Assembly (NCBI GenBank): GCA_028684915.1
Contig: JAQUEZ010000183.1
Span: 1-12,033, forward strand
Direction of reading: 5' to 3'
DNA length: 12,033 bases
Origin: Desulfobulbus sp.
GTDB taxonomy: Bacteria; Desulfobacterota; Desulfobulbia; Desulfobulbales; Desulfobulbaceae
The notes beneath the pieces were generated by a model. It was not told the origin of the DNA and made no database searches. It saw only the letters and a program-made list of their open reading frames with translations. A program made the position numbers and the translations under genes. Below are positions 1-6,807 of this stretch, in pieces. The stretch's first letter is position 1. Every line of letters starts with the position of its first letter.

Positions 1-120
1 ATAATCAATATGTTACATCAATACTCCGCTATCCTTATTGCCTGCGATCAAATTTTCTTCACCTACGGCCGTTATAATAACACTCTGATTTATCGATATT
101 TTTTAATTTCCGTTCAGGCA
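1..120. other. AT-rich non-coding stretch at the left edge
   Basis: This stretch lies downstream of the last minus-strand gene, and I see no convincing gene in it on either strand. It is clearly more AT-rich than the rest of the window. It contains a short palindrome GTTAT-A-ATAAC at 71-81 and an 8-base palindrome TATCGATA at 91-98. No stem followed by a run of T on the minus strand is good enough to call a terminator for the operon. It may hold the promoter of a gene beyond the edge, but that is inference. Confidence 0.5.
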
Positions 121-1240
121 CTATTTATATTCAGGATCCGCATGAACGCCCCGGACCAATATTTGTTCGTTTGTGCCTCTCCGCGGTTCCTGAAACAGGG
201 TGCGGTAATCGATGCGATCCTGAAACCGTTTGACCCGGGTTTTGCCGCTATCAAGGACTGTGGTGCAATATGTACCCGTTTGCGCCAGAACCTCTCCCCA
301 CCGCTGATGGCCCTCCGCGGTCATCCAGATCCCAGCTCCCTGGGGCGAGCTGACCGCCACCGCGGTCTGTTCGATGGTGCGGGCACCGGCAAGCAGACAG
401 ACCCGCTCATCAAAGAGCCGGGTGAACATGATTACCAGATCCGCGCCTTGCTTGGTGCAGGCCGTCGATATCGTTCTCTTCGTAGGTTCCACTGGGCAGG
501 ATATGAAGGGTCTCGGCAGTTCGACCGCTCGACTCGATCGCGGCCAGGGTCGGATACAGGCCGGTTTTCGGATCTGGGCAATGACAGCAGAGCTGCAACT
601 GCCCACTTTTGGGGAGTTGCAAAAGCGAGGTCAGATCACTGATGCCGGAACGGTCGAGATAACAGGCCTGGATCTGTTCACAGTTGCGGTTGGCCAACCT
701 TTTAAGCCGTTGTCCGCCTTTGAGACTCCCGTCCCGATTCAATAGCACATTGTCCCGCACCAACCTGGACGTCCGTGCAATTTTCTGCAGCTGAATGGCT
801 CCCTGGGCACTGATCAGGACCGAGGGCGTGAGGAACGTGTTGTCGTCGCAGGGATTTCCGGGGCAGGCCCAACGAAATTCGGCGTTCATCTTGCGATAGC
901 GGCACACGACATCTCCCCGAGGATCGATGACAAAGGCACTGTTGAAGAGAATCGCGCCGTTCGTATCTCGTTCCGCCATACCGATGCAGGCGTACATGCC
1001 GTAGTTGCGACAGAGGGCGGCCACTCCGGTCAGGGTCGGTCCATCGGCGGTCTCGGCGTAGGGCTCCATGTCGCCTCTATCAGTAAAGGAATAGCCGGAG
1101 ATAGCCAGTTCCGGGGCTACGATCAGCTGCATACCGCGCTCACCGGCCTCACGAATGAGATCAAAGAGTTGCTGCCGGTTTTGTTCGGGTTCCTTGTGCT
1201 GGATGGCCATGTGCAACAACCCAAGTGTTAAAGACGGCAT
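121..1240 (-). pseudogene. Nitrilase-superfamily carbon-nitrogen hydrolase, frame broken
   Basis: Members of this family hydrolyse nitriles or amides with a Glu-Lys-Cys triad. The frame starting at ATG 1240 (SD GGAG six bases upstream, 13-nt overlap with the radical SAM gene) shows the nitrilase N-terminal half. E44 is in VAPELAISGY, K117 is in RYRKMNAEFRW, and DNTF follows at 133-136. That frame ends at 410. A different minus frame, entered at about 440-475, carries a nitrilase-like C-terminal half: QGADLVIMF, then ARTIEQTAVAVSSP, GEVLAQTG and a final DRIDYRTLF, stopping at 121. A +1 shift (equivalent to one extra base or two missing) would join them into about 370 residues. Nitrilases are usually 260-330. 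The excess is about 110 residues between DNTF and SGTYEEND (residue 250), where only some 12-14 are normal. The catalytic Cys is not visible in frame: the aligned residue is Pro249. It may be a decaying gene, a sequencing error or an unusual insertion variant. Confidence 0.65.
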
Positions 1241-2316
1241 GGTTTTCTCCGTTCATGGATATATCCATCATTGGAAGAATCGGTGGACTTGATTATCTGC
1301 TCCCTCAGACAGGCCGCCGCCAGTGTCTGATAGAGGGTGCAGGCCAACTTCCGGATTTCCGGAGGGTTATAAAACAGGCGGCTTGGGCAGTCGCCCGGAC
1401 ACCGATGCTCAAGCAGGCAACCGAAGCAATCACTTTGCAGAGCCCGCAGGGAGATCGGCGGCAAACAGGGGCGGTTGTGTCCTTCGCCAAGACTTGCGGC
1501 AAAACGTGCATCACCAAGGCTTTGCCCGCAGGGAAACATGCGGCCATCTGGATGCACGGCCAGACTCGCGCCTTGGCCGGCCTGACAGAACACCCGGTTC
1601 CGAGACGGCTCAGGACGCGATAGCATTCGCCGCACCAGATCCCATTCCCGCAAATGCAGGGGATTGGTTCTTTTGCAATTGATTTCCTCCAAGGTTTTCA
1701 CCAGCCCCTGAAGACCGCGAATCAGGGCATCCTTTTCTGCAGGGGCCGGTGCATCGTTTCTCTGTGCACAGCTTCCCTTGATCACCAGGAGATCCAGGCC
1801 AATACCCCGAGCCTGGCGAAAACCGCCCAGAAGCAGAGCCAAACGGTCGAGCTGACCGACATTTTCCCGACTGATCACCGTGGTCACCCGAAAGGGTATC
1901 CGCTCCTGCTCCAGGAGCATCAGTCCCCGCAGGGTTTCCGAGGCCCGGCCGCGCAGGGCCTCCTGCATCTTGGGTGTCCCGTCCAGACTCACTCCCACTT
2001 GCAGGCCGTATTCCCGAATTAGGGCGATAACCTGGCGATTGAGGCAGGTACCATTGACCTGTATCCCCATACTCAGCGGTCGAGCGATCTCCCTGGCCGC
2101 CCGGCAGGTTCTCTCGATCAGCTCCGGCACCAGACAGGGCTCGCCACCGCTGAGCTGAATGTGGAGCGGACCAATTCCCTGCGCAGCCAGACGTAACGCC
2201 TGTTCCAGGGTGGCCGGATCCATATCCAGTCGTTTTTCCGGATTGCCATGGTAGCAATAGCGGCAACGAAGATTGCACCGGGTGGTCAGGGCGAGAATCA
2301 GATAATTGATCTGCAT
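1228..2316 (-). CDS. Radical SAM/SPASM-domain protein, probable peptide or cofactor maturase
   Basis: With the start chosen here the protein has 362 residues. The radical SAM cluster motif CX3CX2C is C14, C18 and C21 (TTRCNLRCRYC), and the SAM-binding GGEP is at 57-60. The C-terminal third has a full SPASM pattern for extra Fe-S clusters: CQAGQG, then GRMFPC, then CX2CX5CX3C (CFGCLLEHRCPGDC), and a last Cys in LACTLYQ. SPASM enzymes mostly modify peptides or proteins, as PqqE, MftC and anSME do; the substrate here is unknown. The same frame is open back to a TTG at 2382, but I prefer ATG 2316: GAGGG lies just upstream and the protein then starts MQINYLILALTTRC, a typical distance from the cluster. 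It follows the B12-riboswitch-controlled receptor gene and overlaps the nitrilase start by 13 nt, so it belongs to the same transcript. Family call is sure, function is not. Confidence 0.88.
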   Translation of the reverse strand: MQINYLILALTTRCNLRCRYCYHGNPEKRLDMDPATLEQALRLAAQGIGPLHIQLSGGEPCLVPELIERTCRAAREIARPLSMGIQVNGTCLNRQVIALIREYGLQVGVSLDGTPKMQEALRGRASETLRGLMLLEQERIPFRVTTVISRENVGQLDRLALLLGGFRQARGIGLDLLVIKGSCAQRNDAPAPAEKDALIRGLQGLVKTLEEINCKRTNPLHLREWDLVRRMLSRPEPSRNRVFCQAGQGASLAVHPDGRMFPCGQSLGDARFAASLGEGHNRPCLPPISLRALQSDCFGCLLEHRCPGDCPSRLFYNPPEIRKLACTLYQTLAAACLREQIIKSTDSSNDGYIHERRKPCRL

Positions 2317-2354
2317 CTGAGCCCTCGGACACGACTGATACCGATCCGATCCAT
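2298..2354 (-). CDS. Possible 18-residue leader or coupling peptide before the radical SAM gene
   Basis: An ATG at 2354 has the best Shine-Dalgarno sequence of this junction, AGGAGGG, ending eight bases upstream. It opens an 18-codon ORF (MDRIGISRVRGLRCRSII) that stops at 2298-2300. The ORF is out of frame with the radical SAM gene and runs across its ATG at 2316, so ribosomes ending here would be placed to re-initiate. It may be only a coupling device. A role as substrate of the radical SAM enzyme is possible in principle because it has one Cys and several Arg, but nothing in the sequence proves that. Treat it as tentative. Confidence 0.3.
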   Translation of the reverse strand: MDRIGISRVRGLRCRSII

Positions 2355-2388
2355 GCCAACGTCCCTCCTGAAAAAGGTTCAAAAAACT

Positions 2389-4491
2389 TCAAAACCTGTA
2401 GGTGTAACTGACAAAAAAGGACTGACCCGGTTTGGGATAGCCCTTTTTCTCGTAGTAGTCCTTGTCAAAGAGGTTATCCACGGTCAGGGCCACCCGGTGG
2501 TGTTGCAAAAAATTGTAACCAACCACCAGATCGACCACGGTGAAGGTGGGATACTCGATCTCCGGATACCCGGCCGTCACCCAGTCGGTATCGCGCATCG
2601 GCCCCACGGTTCGGAAATGAAGGCGGCTGTCAAAGGTACCGTCGCTATACTCTACGCCGTAGTTGTAGGTGTAGTCGGCAACATTCTGAATATCCTGCAT
2701 GGCGCCACCGGTGAGTTCTTCCTCGGCCTGGAAGATACGGGTGGCATTGACGTAGAAGATAAGACTACGGTTCCATTGCATGGGCACGCCGAGATCAAAG
2801 CTGAGGGTCGATTCCATTCCCCGAATATCCGCACCCAAGGCATTGATGTAGGTCTTGAGGTTACCGGTCTGGCTAGTGGTGATCCGATCATCCACCGTGG
2901 TATCAAAGTAGGTTACATCCATGGACAGGCCCCAATTGGGCAACTCATAGCCAAGGCCCACATCCCAGGAAGTGGAACTTTCCGGCTCAAGTGCGCTGTT
3001 GCCCTGGGTTATCATGGTCACGCCGCCGACCACTGTTTCTGAATAACCGGCCAGCTGAAAGGCGCTGGGGGGAACAAAGGCCTGGCCGACAGTGGTATGG
3101 AGGCGAATACCGGTGTCAAAGAGGTAATTGGCGCCGACTCTCGGGCTGAACGTGGAAAAATCCTCGGTGGTCGGTGTAAAACCGCTCATATAGGGCGTAG
3201 TCAGGGTTTCGACTTCAAAGGTGTCGTAGCGTCCGCCACCGGTGAGGGTCAGACGGTTATCAAGGAACTTCCACACCGATTCGAGGTAGCCGGCGTAGTT
3301 GGTCCGCCCCTCGTCGGGCGAGGAAGGGGCCTTGCGGGTGCCGCCGGTGGTGTAGCTGCGGGAAAGTTTCTCGATGTACTGGTAGTCGAAACCGACAATG
3401 AACTTGTGGTTGCCCCAGGTGTAGATATCCTGCAGTTGCACCCCGTCCCAGGTGGTCTCGGAGTCGTAGCTGCGGTAGGTGGGAACAGTGCTCCCACCGG
3501 AATAATTGGAAGAGTTTTCTGCCTCCTCCTCGGTATGATACACCGTCGCCGAGACCTCGTTGTTAGCCCCCAGCCCCCCGCCGACCTTGAAATCGACACC
3601 ACGGTTGTCGATATCCTTGCTGCCGCTGCGCACATCGCCGTAGGCCACGTCGCCCGGAGTTTCTATATCCCTGCCTTGATAGGCATTGGCTAAAAAATCG
3701 GCCCGCCAGTCACCGGCAAAATTACCGCCGAGGCGAAAGGCCCCGTTGCTGGTATTGTAGGCGGTGTTGGCACGCTCATCGCCGTTATCACCGGTTTTCA
3801 GGTTGTCGGCCTGCTCGTAGCGGCCGACAGCCACATCAAAGTCCAGCTTGTCGGCAATGATCGCCCCCCCGGCGGCAAGTTTCTGAAAATTGGTAGCATA
3901 GCTGCCGTATCCCACCTCCGCCGATCCACTCATGCCCTCGGTGGTCTTCTTCCGGATTACATTGACCACGCCGCCCATGGCCTCGGCCCCATAGAGGGAG
4001 GAGGCAGGTCCCTTGAGCACCTCGATTCTCTCCACATTATCGGTGAGCACGGTGGCCAGGTTGGAGGCACCGATGGGACGGCCGTCGAGGAGGATCAGGC
4101 TGTGCTTGGTGATACCGGAAAATTCGGGGCGAAAACCGCGAATACCGATACCCGCCAGGGCGCCGGGGTATTCGATGACGCTGAGCGAACTGGATTTCTT
4201 CAGCTGCTCGGTGAGCATGGTCGCTGAGGTCATCTCGATATCGTGGCTGTCGATCACCTCGATCTTGGTGGGAAGAGTGAGGAGATCCTCTTCGCTTCGA
4301 GTCGCGGTAACCACCATCTCCTCGGCGGTTTGTTGTAAGACCGATTCAGTTACCTTTCCCTGTTGTTTTGTTACGGCGATTTTTTTGTCGGTATCAATGA
4401 CCGTTTTATCCTGTGCCATGACCGGCTGGGCCGCACACAACAGCAGGGCCAAAACAACCCGGTCAAACGTCTTCACTCCTTTTGGGTTCAT
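2389..4491 (-). CDS. btuB: TonB-dependent outer-membrane receptor, BtuB-like (cobalamin or corrinoid uptake)
   Basis: This is a 700-residue receptor that should import corrinoids across the outer membrane using TonB energy. A signal peptide covers residues 1-26 (hydrophobic VVLALLLCA, cleavage after PVMA). The TonB box region is EEMVVTATR at 57-65. The plug domain follows, with IGIRGFRPEF, LILLDGRPIG and the hallmark VERIEVLKGPASSLYGAEAM. The rest is a 22-strand-type barrel ending YTYRF, with the terminal Phe expected for a Bam-assembled protein. Start ATG 4491 has AGGAGAAGAAAGG upstream. The specificity call rests mainly on the cobalamin riboswitch in its leader and on cbiZ upstream. Sequence alone would also allow a haem or siderophore receptor. 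The stop at 2389-2391 is followed by the radical SAM gene, so the two are probably co-transcribed. Confidence 0.9.
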   Translation of the reverse strand: MNPKGVKTFDRVVLALLLCAAQPVMAQDKTVIDTDKKIAVTKQQGKVTESVLQQTAEEMVVTATRSEEDLLTLPTKIEVIDSHDIEMTSATMLTEQLKKSSSLSVIEYPGALAGIGIRGFRPEFSGITKHSLILLDGRPIGASNLATVLTDNVERIEVLKGPASSLYGAEAMGGVVNVIRKKTTEGMSGSAEVGYGSYATNFQKLAAGGAIIADKLDFDVAVGRYEQADNLKTGDNGDERANTAYNTSNGAFRLGGNFAGDWRADFLANAYQGRDIETPGDVAYGDVRSGSKDIDNRGVDFKVGGGLGANNEVSATVYHTEEEAENSSNYSGGSTVPTYRSYDSETTWDGVQLQDIYTWGNHKFIVGFDYQYIEKLSRSYTTGGTRKAPSSPDEGRTNYAGYLESVWKFLDNRLTLTGGGRYDTFEVETLTTPYMSGFTPTTEDFSTFSPRVGANYLFDTGIRLHTTVGQAFVPPSAFQLAGYSETVVGGVTMITQGNSALEPESSTSWDVGLGYELPNWGLSMDVTYFDTTVDDRITTSQTGNLKTYINALGADIRGMESTLSFDLGVPMQWNRSLIFYVNATRIFQAEEELTGGAMQDIQNVADYTYNYGVEYSDGTFDSRLHFRTVGPMRDTDWVTAGYPEIEYPTFTVVDLVVGYNFLQHHRVALTVDNLFDKDYYEKKGYPKPGQSFFVSYTYRF

Positions 4492-4514
4492 CCTTTCTTC
4501 TCCTGTGGGTTTTT

Positions 4515-4548
4515 AAAAAACTGCGAAGAGCAGAGCGACAAAACGCAG
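4515..4548 (-). terminator. Candidate intrinsic terminator in the riboswitch expression platform
   Basis: On the minus strand CTGCG (4544-4548) can pair with CGCAG (4521-4525), and six T residues follow directly (4515-4520). It sits between the cobalamin riboswitch and the receptor start codon, where a transcription-terminating expression platform would be expected. The stem is only five pairs and the loop is 18 nt, so it is weak. Control by hiding the ribosome binding site is an equally good alternative. Confidence 0.4.
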
Positions 4549-4631
4549 CATTCACCCTGAGCAGGAAGCGGAAGTCCCGGTTTCTGCAAATGCACAGCAC
4601 TGCATCCTCGACAGTCGTGGTCAATAGTGGC

Positions 4632-4820
4632 ATGCCCGGCAGGTCTTCTGACTCTCCTCCCTTGCCGAAGCCTTCCCATGCGGTAGCACAGTGGCCCTTT
4701 TCGGCAGAGTTCCCCAATCTCATTTTTCGGGGCAAGGATTACAGCGGCGGGACCGTTCCCGATTTGCACGGGATTCCCTTTTCACGCCCGCGATCGGAAC
4801 CACGGGCGACCGGTACGCAT
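4632..4820 (-). promoter_or_regulatory. Cobalamin riboswitch (B12 element)
   Basis: Read on the minus strand, the conserved cobalamin aptamer segments appear in order. CGCCCG...CGGGCG forms P2, followed by GTGAAAAGGGAATCC, then TGCAAATC, GGTCCCGCCGCTGTAA, GCCACTG, a GGGAAGGC segment and the closing AGTCAGAAGACCTGCC. The outer P1 helix can be formed by ATGC/CCGG (4810-4820) with CCGG/GCAT (4632-4639), which sets the limits given. These elements bind adenosyl- or other cobalamins and switch the downstream gene off when B12 is plentiful. The next gene is the BtuB-like receptor, with 140 nt between aptamer and ATG. Its 5' end begins five bases after the cbiZ stop codon, leaving no room for a separate intergenic promoter. 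Confidence 0.95.
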
Positions 4821-4825
4821 TATTT

Positions 4826-6055
4826 TTAAGATTGCTGTTCCTGCGCTTCCTCCTGTTGAACCAGTTGGCAGCCGGGTTTTTCCTCAAGCGGAACCAGGAC
4901 ATCCATGATCCGCCATTTTTCGGAAAATCCGAGCGCCAGAGCCCGGCTGATCAGCTCAATAAAGGCGAGGTTTCCCGTATCGTGGACCGTGGAAGCAAGG
5001 AGCATGCGGTAGTTGGGAAGCCGGCTGTAATCGCCGCTGACCGCACAGGCTACCTGGGCCGAGAACCCGGCCATGATCTCGCTCCAACAGGTTTGCGGCA
5101 GCACGCCCCAGGTGGTCTTATCGCGCAAATGCACCAGCGCTGCGATCGCAGCCACGGTGAGCGGATCGTGCTCAAAGGCCATAAAGTTTGCCCGCAACAA
5201 CTCGGCTTGCTCTTGATCGAGAAAGGAGCAGATACTGTCAGCCAAGCCCTCGCGAGTGATGCCGAAGCGTTCCAGGTGAATCTTAATCGAGCATTGCCCA
5301 GCCGGGGTCAGATGATTCTGGCGGGCGAGTGTGCCCTTGATCGCCGTATACACCGCTTGCCCGATCAACTCGCCGAGCTTGGCATGTTTGCCGGCACTGG
5401 TCAGGGGTTGCTCGTCACTCTCCATGGAGGCCACCGAAATCTGGTCGGTACCGGTGCCGGTGGCAAGTTTATCGGAATAGCGGGAGTTGACCGCCAACTC
5501 TTGGAGTACCGCCGATTTCGCCTCGGTTGCGGTCATGATGCAGCGGGTCAAAGCACCGGGAATGAGGGGTTTGCCAATAAAGAGCATGGTGTTGATTGTG
5601 CCGGGGCCGGGGATCTCCTCAGCCGGTGGCAGCCGTTCAAACCCTTGCGGGGTTTCCACCACCGAGGCCGGATCGCCAACCCGTCCGGCATTGCCTTCAA
5701 CGCCGCCGGTGCAGACCGCAACCACCATCAGATCCCGAAACTGCTTCCGTGCAATACAGGCGTTGTGCATGTTGGCTGCCGTCCCAAGAGTGGCACAGTG
5801 CTCGGCATCCAGGTTGTGGCGGGCGCAGATGGCACGGCAATATTCCTGTGGATCGCGGTAGGCCGAGGAAGGGAGACGATGGCAGTGACCGGCCGGTTCG
5901 CAACTCTGATGGTTGTAGAGGCAGGTGAGATCGGTCCGCAGGCCGCCCGCCACCCGGCAGGTGGAGAGCACACTATGGGGTTTGAGAAAACGGGCATAGA
6001 TGATCTTTTCTTCACGGTGGATCTCCACGCCGTTGTACAGGGTATCGATGAGCAT
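4826..6055 (-). CDS. cbiZ: Adenosylcobinamide amidohydrolase CbiZ with a C-terminal extension
   Basis: CbiZ cuts the amide bond between the corrin ring's f side chain and the aminopropanol linker, giving adenosylcobyric acid. That lets a cell salvage cobinamide and foreign cobamides. The family signatures are present: VAVCTGGVEGNAGRVGDP at 113-129, GTINTMLFIG at 152-161, MTATEAKSAVL at 174-184, ATGTGTDQ at 198-205 and GKHAKLGELIG at 222-232. The start is ATG 6055 with a perfect GGAGG five bases upstream; the frame is open further 5' only as a shadow of the permease. The protein has 409 residues, and the CbiZ core ends near 245. The remaining 165 residues have no motif I recognise, although LASTVHDTGNLAF and several Cys stand out. 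It lies 17 nt after the permease and immediately before the riboswitch. Confidence 0.9.
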   Translation of the reverse strand: MLIDTLYNGVEIHREEKIIYARFLKPHSVLSTCRVAGGLRTDLTCLYNHQSCEPAGHCHRLPSSAYRDPQEYCRAICARHNLDAEHCATLGTAANMHNACIARKQFRDLMVVAVCTGGVEGNAGRVGDPASVVETPQGFERLPPAEEIPGPGTINTMLFIGKPLIPGALTRCIMTATEAKSAVLQELAVNSRYSDKLATGTGTDQISVASMESDEQPLTSAGKHAKLGELIGQAVYTAIKGTLARQNHLTPAGQCSIKIHLERFGITREGLADSICSFLDQEQAELLRANFMAFEHDPLTVAAIAALVHLRDKTTWGVLPQTCWSEIMAGFSAQVACAVSGDYSRLPNYRMLLASTVHDTGNLAFIELISRALALGFSEKWRIMDVLVPLEEKPGCQLVQQEEAQEQQS

Positions 6056-6072
6056 GTTTTCCTCCAAAACGA

Positions 6073-6807
6073 TTAATCCCGGGCCCGGTTGACCGAGTGC
6101 AAAGCAAGCCAGAAAAAGACCAGGCCGATGACCACCAGCACCAGGTAGTCGAACCCGTCTGTCGGCTGGCCGAGGCTGGTTGCGCGGATGGCGTGGGAGG
6201 CATGGGTCAGCGGCAGGCAAGAAAGCAGCGCCTGCGCCCAAACCGGCAATTTTTCCACCGGGAAAAAGGTACCGCCCAAAAACGCCATGGGAGTGATGAT
6301 AAAGCTGGTCAGCAGGCTCTGATCGGCATGTGATTTGACCAGCATGGCCATGGCCACCGCAAGCGAAGCAAACACAAAGCAATTGCCCACCACCGCCAGC
6401 CAGAACAGCAGCCCATAGTGCAGCACCACGCCAAAAGGCAGACTGAGCAGGAGAATCACCACCACGCCCATCATCGCCCTGGTCATACCGGCGAGAACCT
6501 CACCGGCTACGTAGGAAAGATTACTGATCGGCGATGCCTGGAATTCTTCGAATATGTTCCAGTAGAACCTGGCCACATTAATGTCGGTGGCAATACCAAA
6601 GGACTGGGTCATGCTGGCCATGGCCACCAGACCGGGGATGAGGAAATGGAGATAGGACTGCTCGCCAAATTGAATCAAGTCGCCCATGGCATAGCCAAAG
6701 GTGATCAGGTACAACAGCGGCGACACCGCCATGCCCGCCAGTTGGCGCTTGAAACGATACTTGAGAATGAGCATCTCCCGCAGATAGACAGCGATAAATC
6801 CGTTCAT
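6073..6807 (-). CDS. ABC-2 type transporter permease (DrrB/NodJ type)
   Basis: This is a 244-residue inner-membrane protein with about six hydrophobic segments, the main ones near residues 26-46, 55-75, 105-125, 130-155, 165-185 and 218-238. The motif FEEFQASPISNLSYVAGEVL and the later PMAFLGGTFFPVEKLPVW...LPLTHA are typical of the ABC-2 exporter family that includes DrrB and NodJ. Its ATG overlaps the stop of the ATPase gene as ATGA, and AAGG sits about eight bases upstream, so the two subunits are translationally coupled. ABC-2 systems normally export substrates; the classical B12 importer permease BtuC is larger and looks different. The substrate is unknown, and a link to cobalt, corrinoid or a secreted product rests only on the neighbouring genes. 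Confidence 0.87.
   Translation of the reverse strand: MNGFIAVYLREMLILKYRFKRQLAGMAVSPLLYLITFGYAMGDLIQFGEQSYLHFLIPGLVAMASMTQSFGIATDINVARFYWNIFEEFQASPISNLSYVAGEVLAGMTRAMMGVVVILLLSLPFGVVLHYGLLFWLAVVGNCFVFASLAVAMAMLVKSHADQSLLTSFIITPMAFLGGTFFPVEKLPVWAQALLSCLPLTHASHAIRATSLGQPTDGFDYLVLVVIGLVFFWLALHSVNRARD

Noticed and set aside
71..98. Short palindromes GTTATAATAAC and TATCGATA as operators or attachment sites
   Set aside because: They are short and AT-rich enough to occur by chance, and no regulator or integrase gene is nearby.
2317..2382. Longer radical SAM start at TTG 2382
   Set aside because: It has no ribosome site at a workable distance and adds 22 residues without radical SAM character. ATG 2316 has GAGGG upstream and a typical N-terminus.
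1610..2392. Minus-strand open frame of about 260 codons in a second frame of the radical SAM gene
   Set aside because: Its translation is Gly/Ser/Ala-rich with no motif; the other frame carries the CX3CX2C and SPASM cysteines.
4463..4735. Minus-strand open frame of 90 codons across the leader
   Set aside because: It covers the 3' half of the riboswitch and its expression platform; the translation is a by-product of structured RNA.
4691..6076. Long open frame on the plus strand (about 460 codons) opposite cbiZ
   Set aside because: It is an antisense shadow. The minus strand carries clear CbiZ motifs with a strong ribosome site, while the plus-strand product shows no family motif and its start lies inside the riboswitch.
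6056..6382. Longer N-terminus for CbiZ up to 6382
   Set aside because: It overlaps the permease coding region out of frame, whereas GGAGG lies five bases before ATG 6055.
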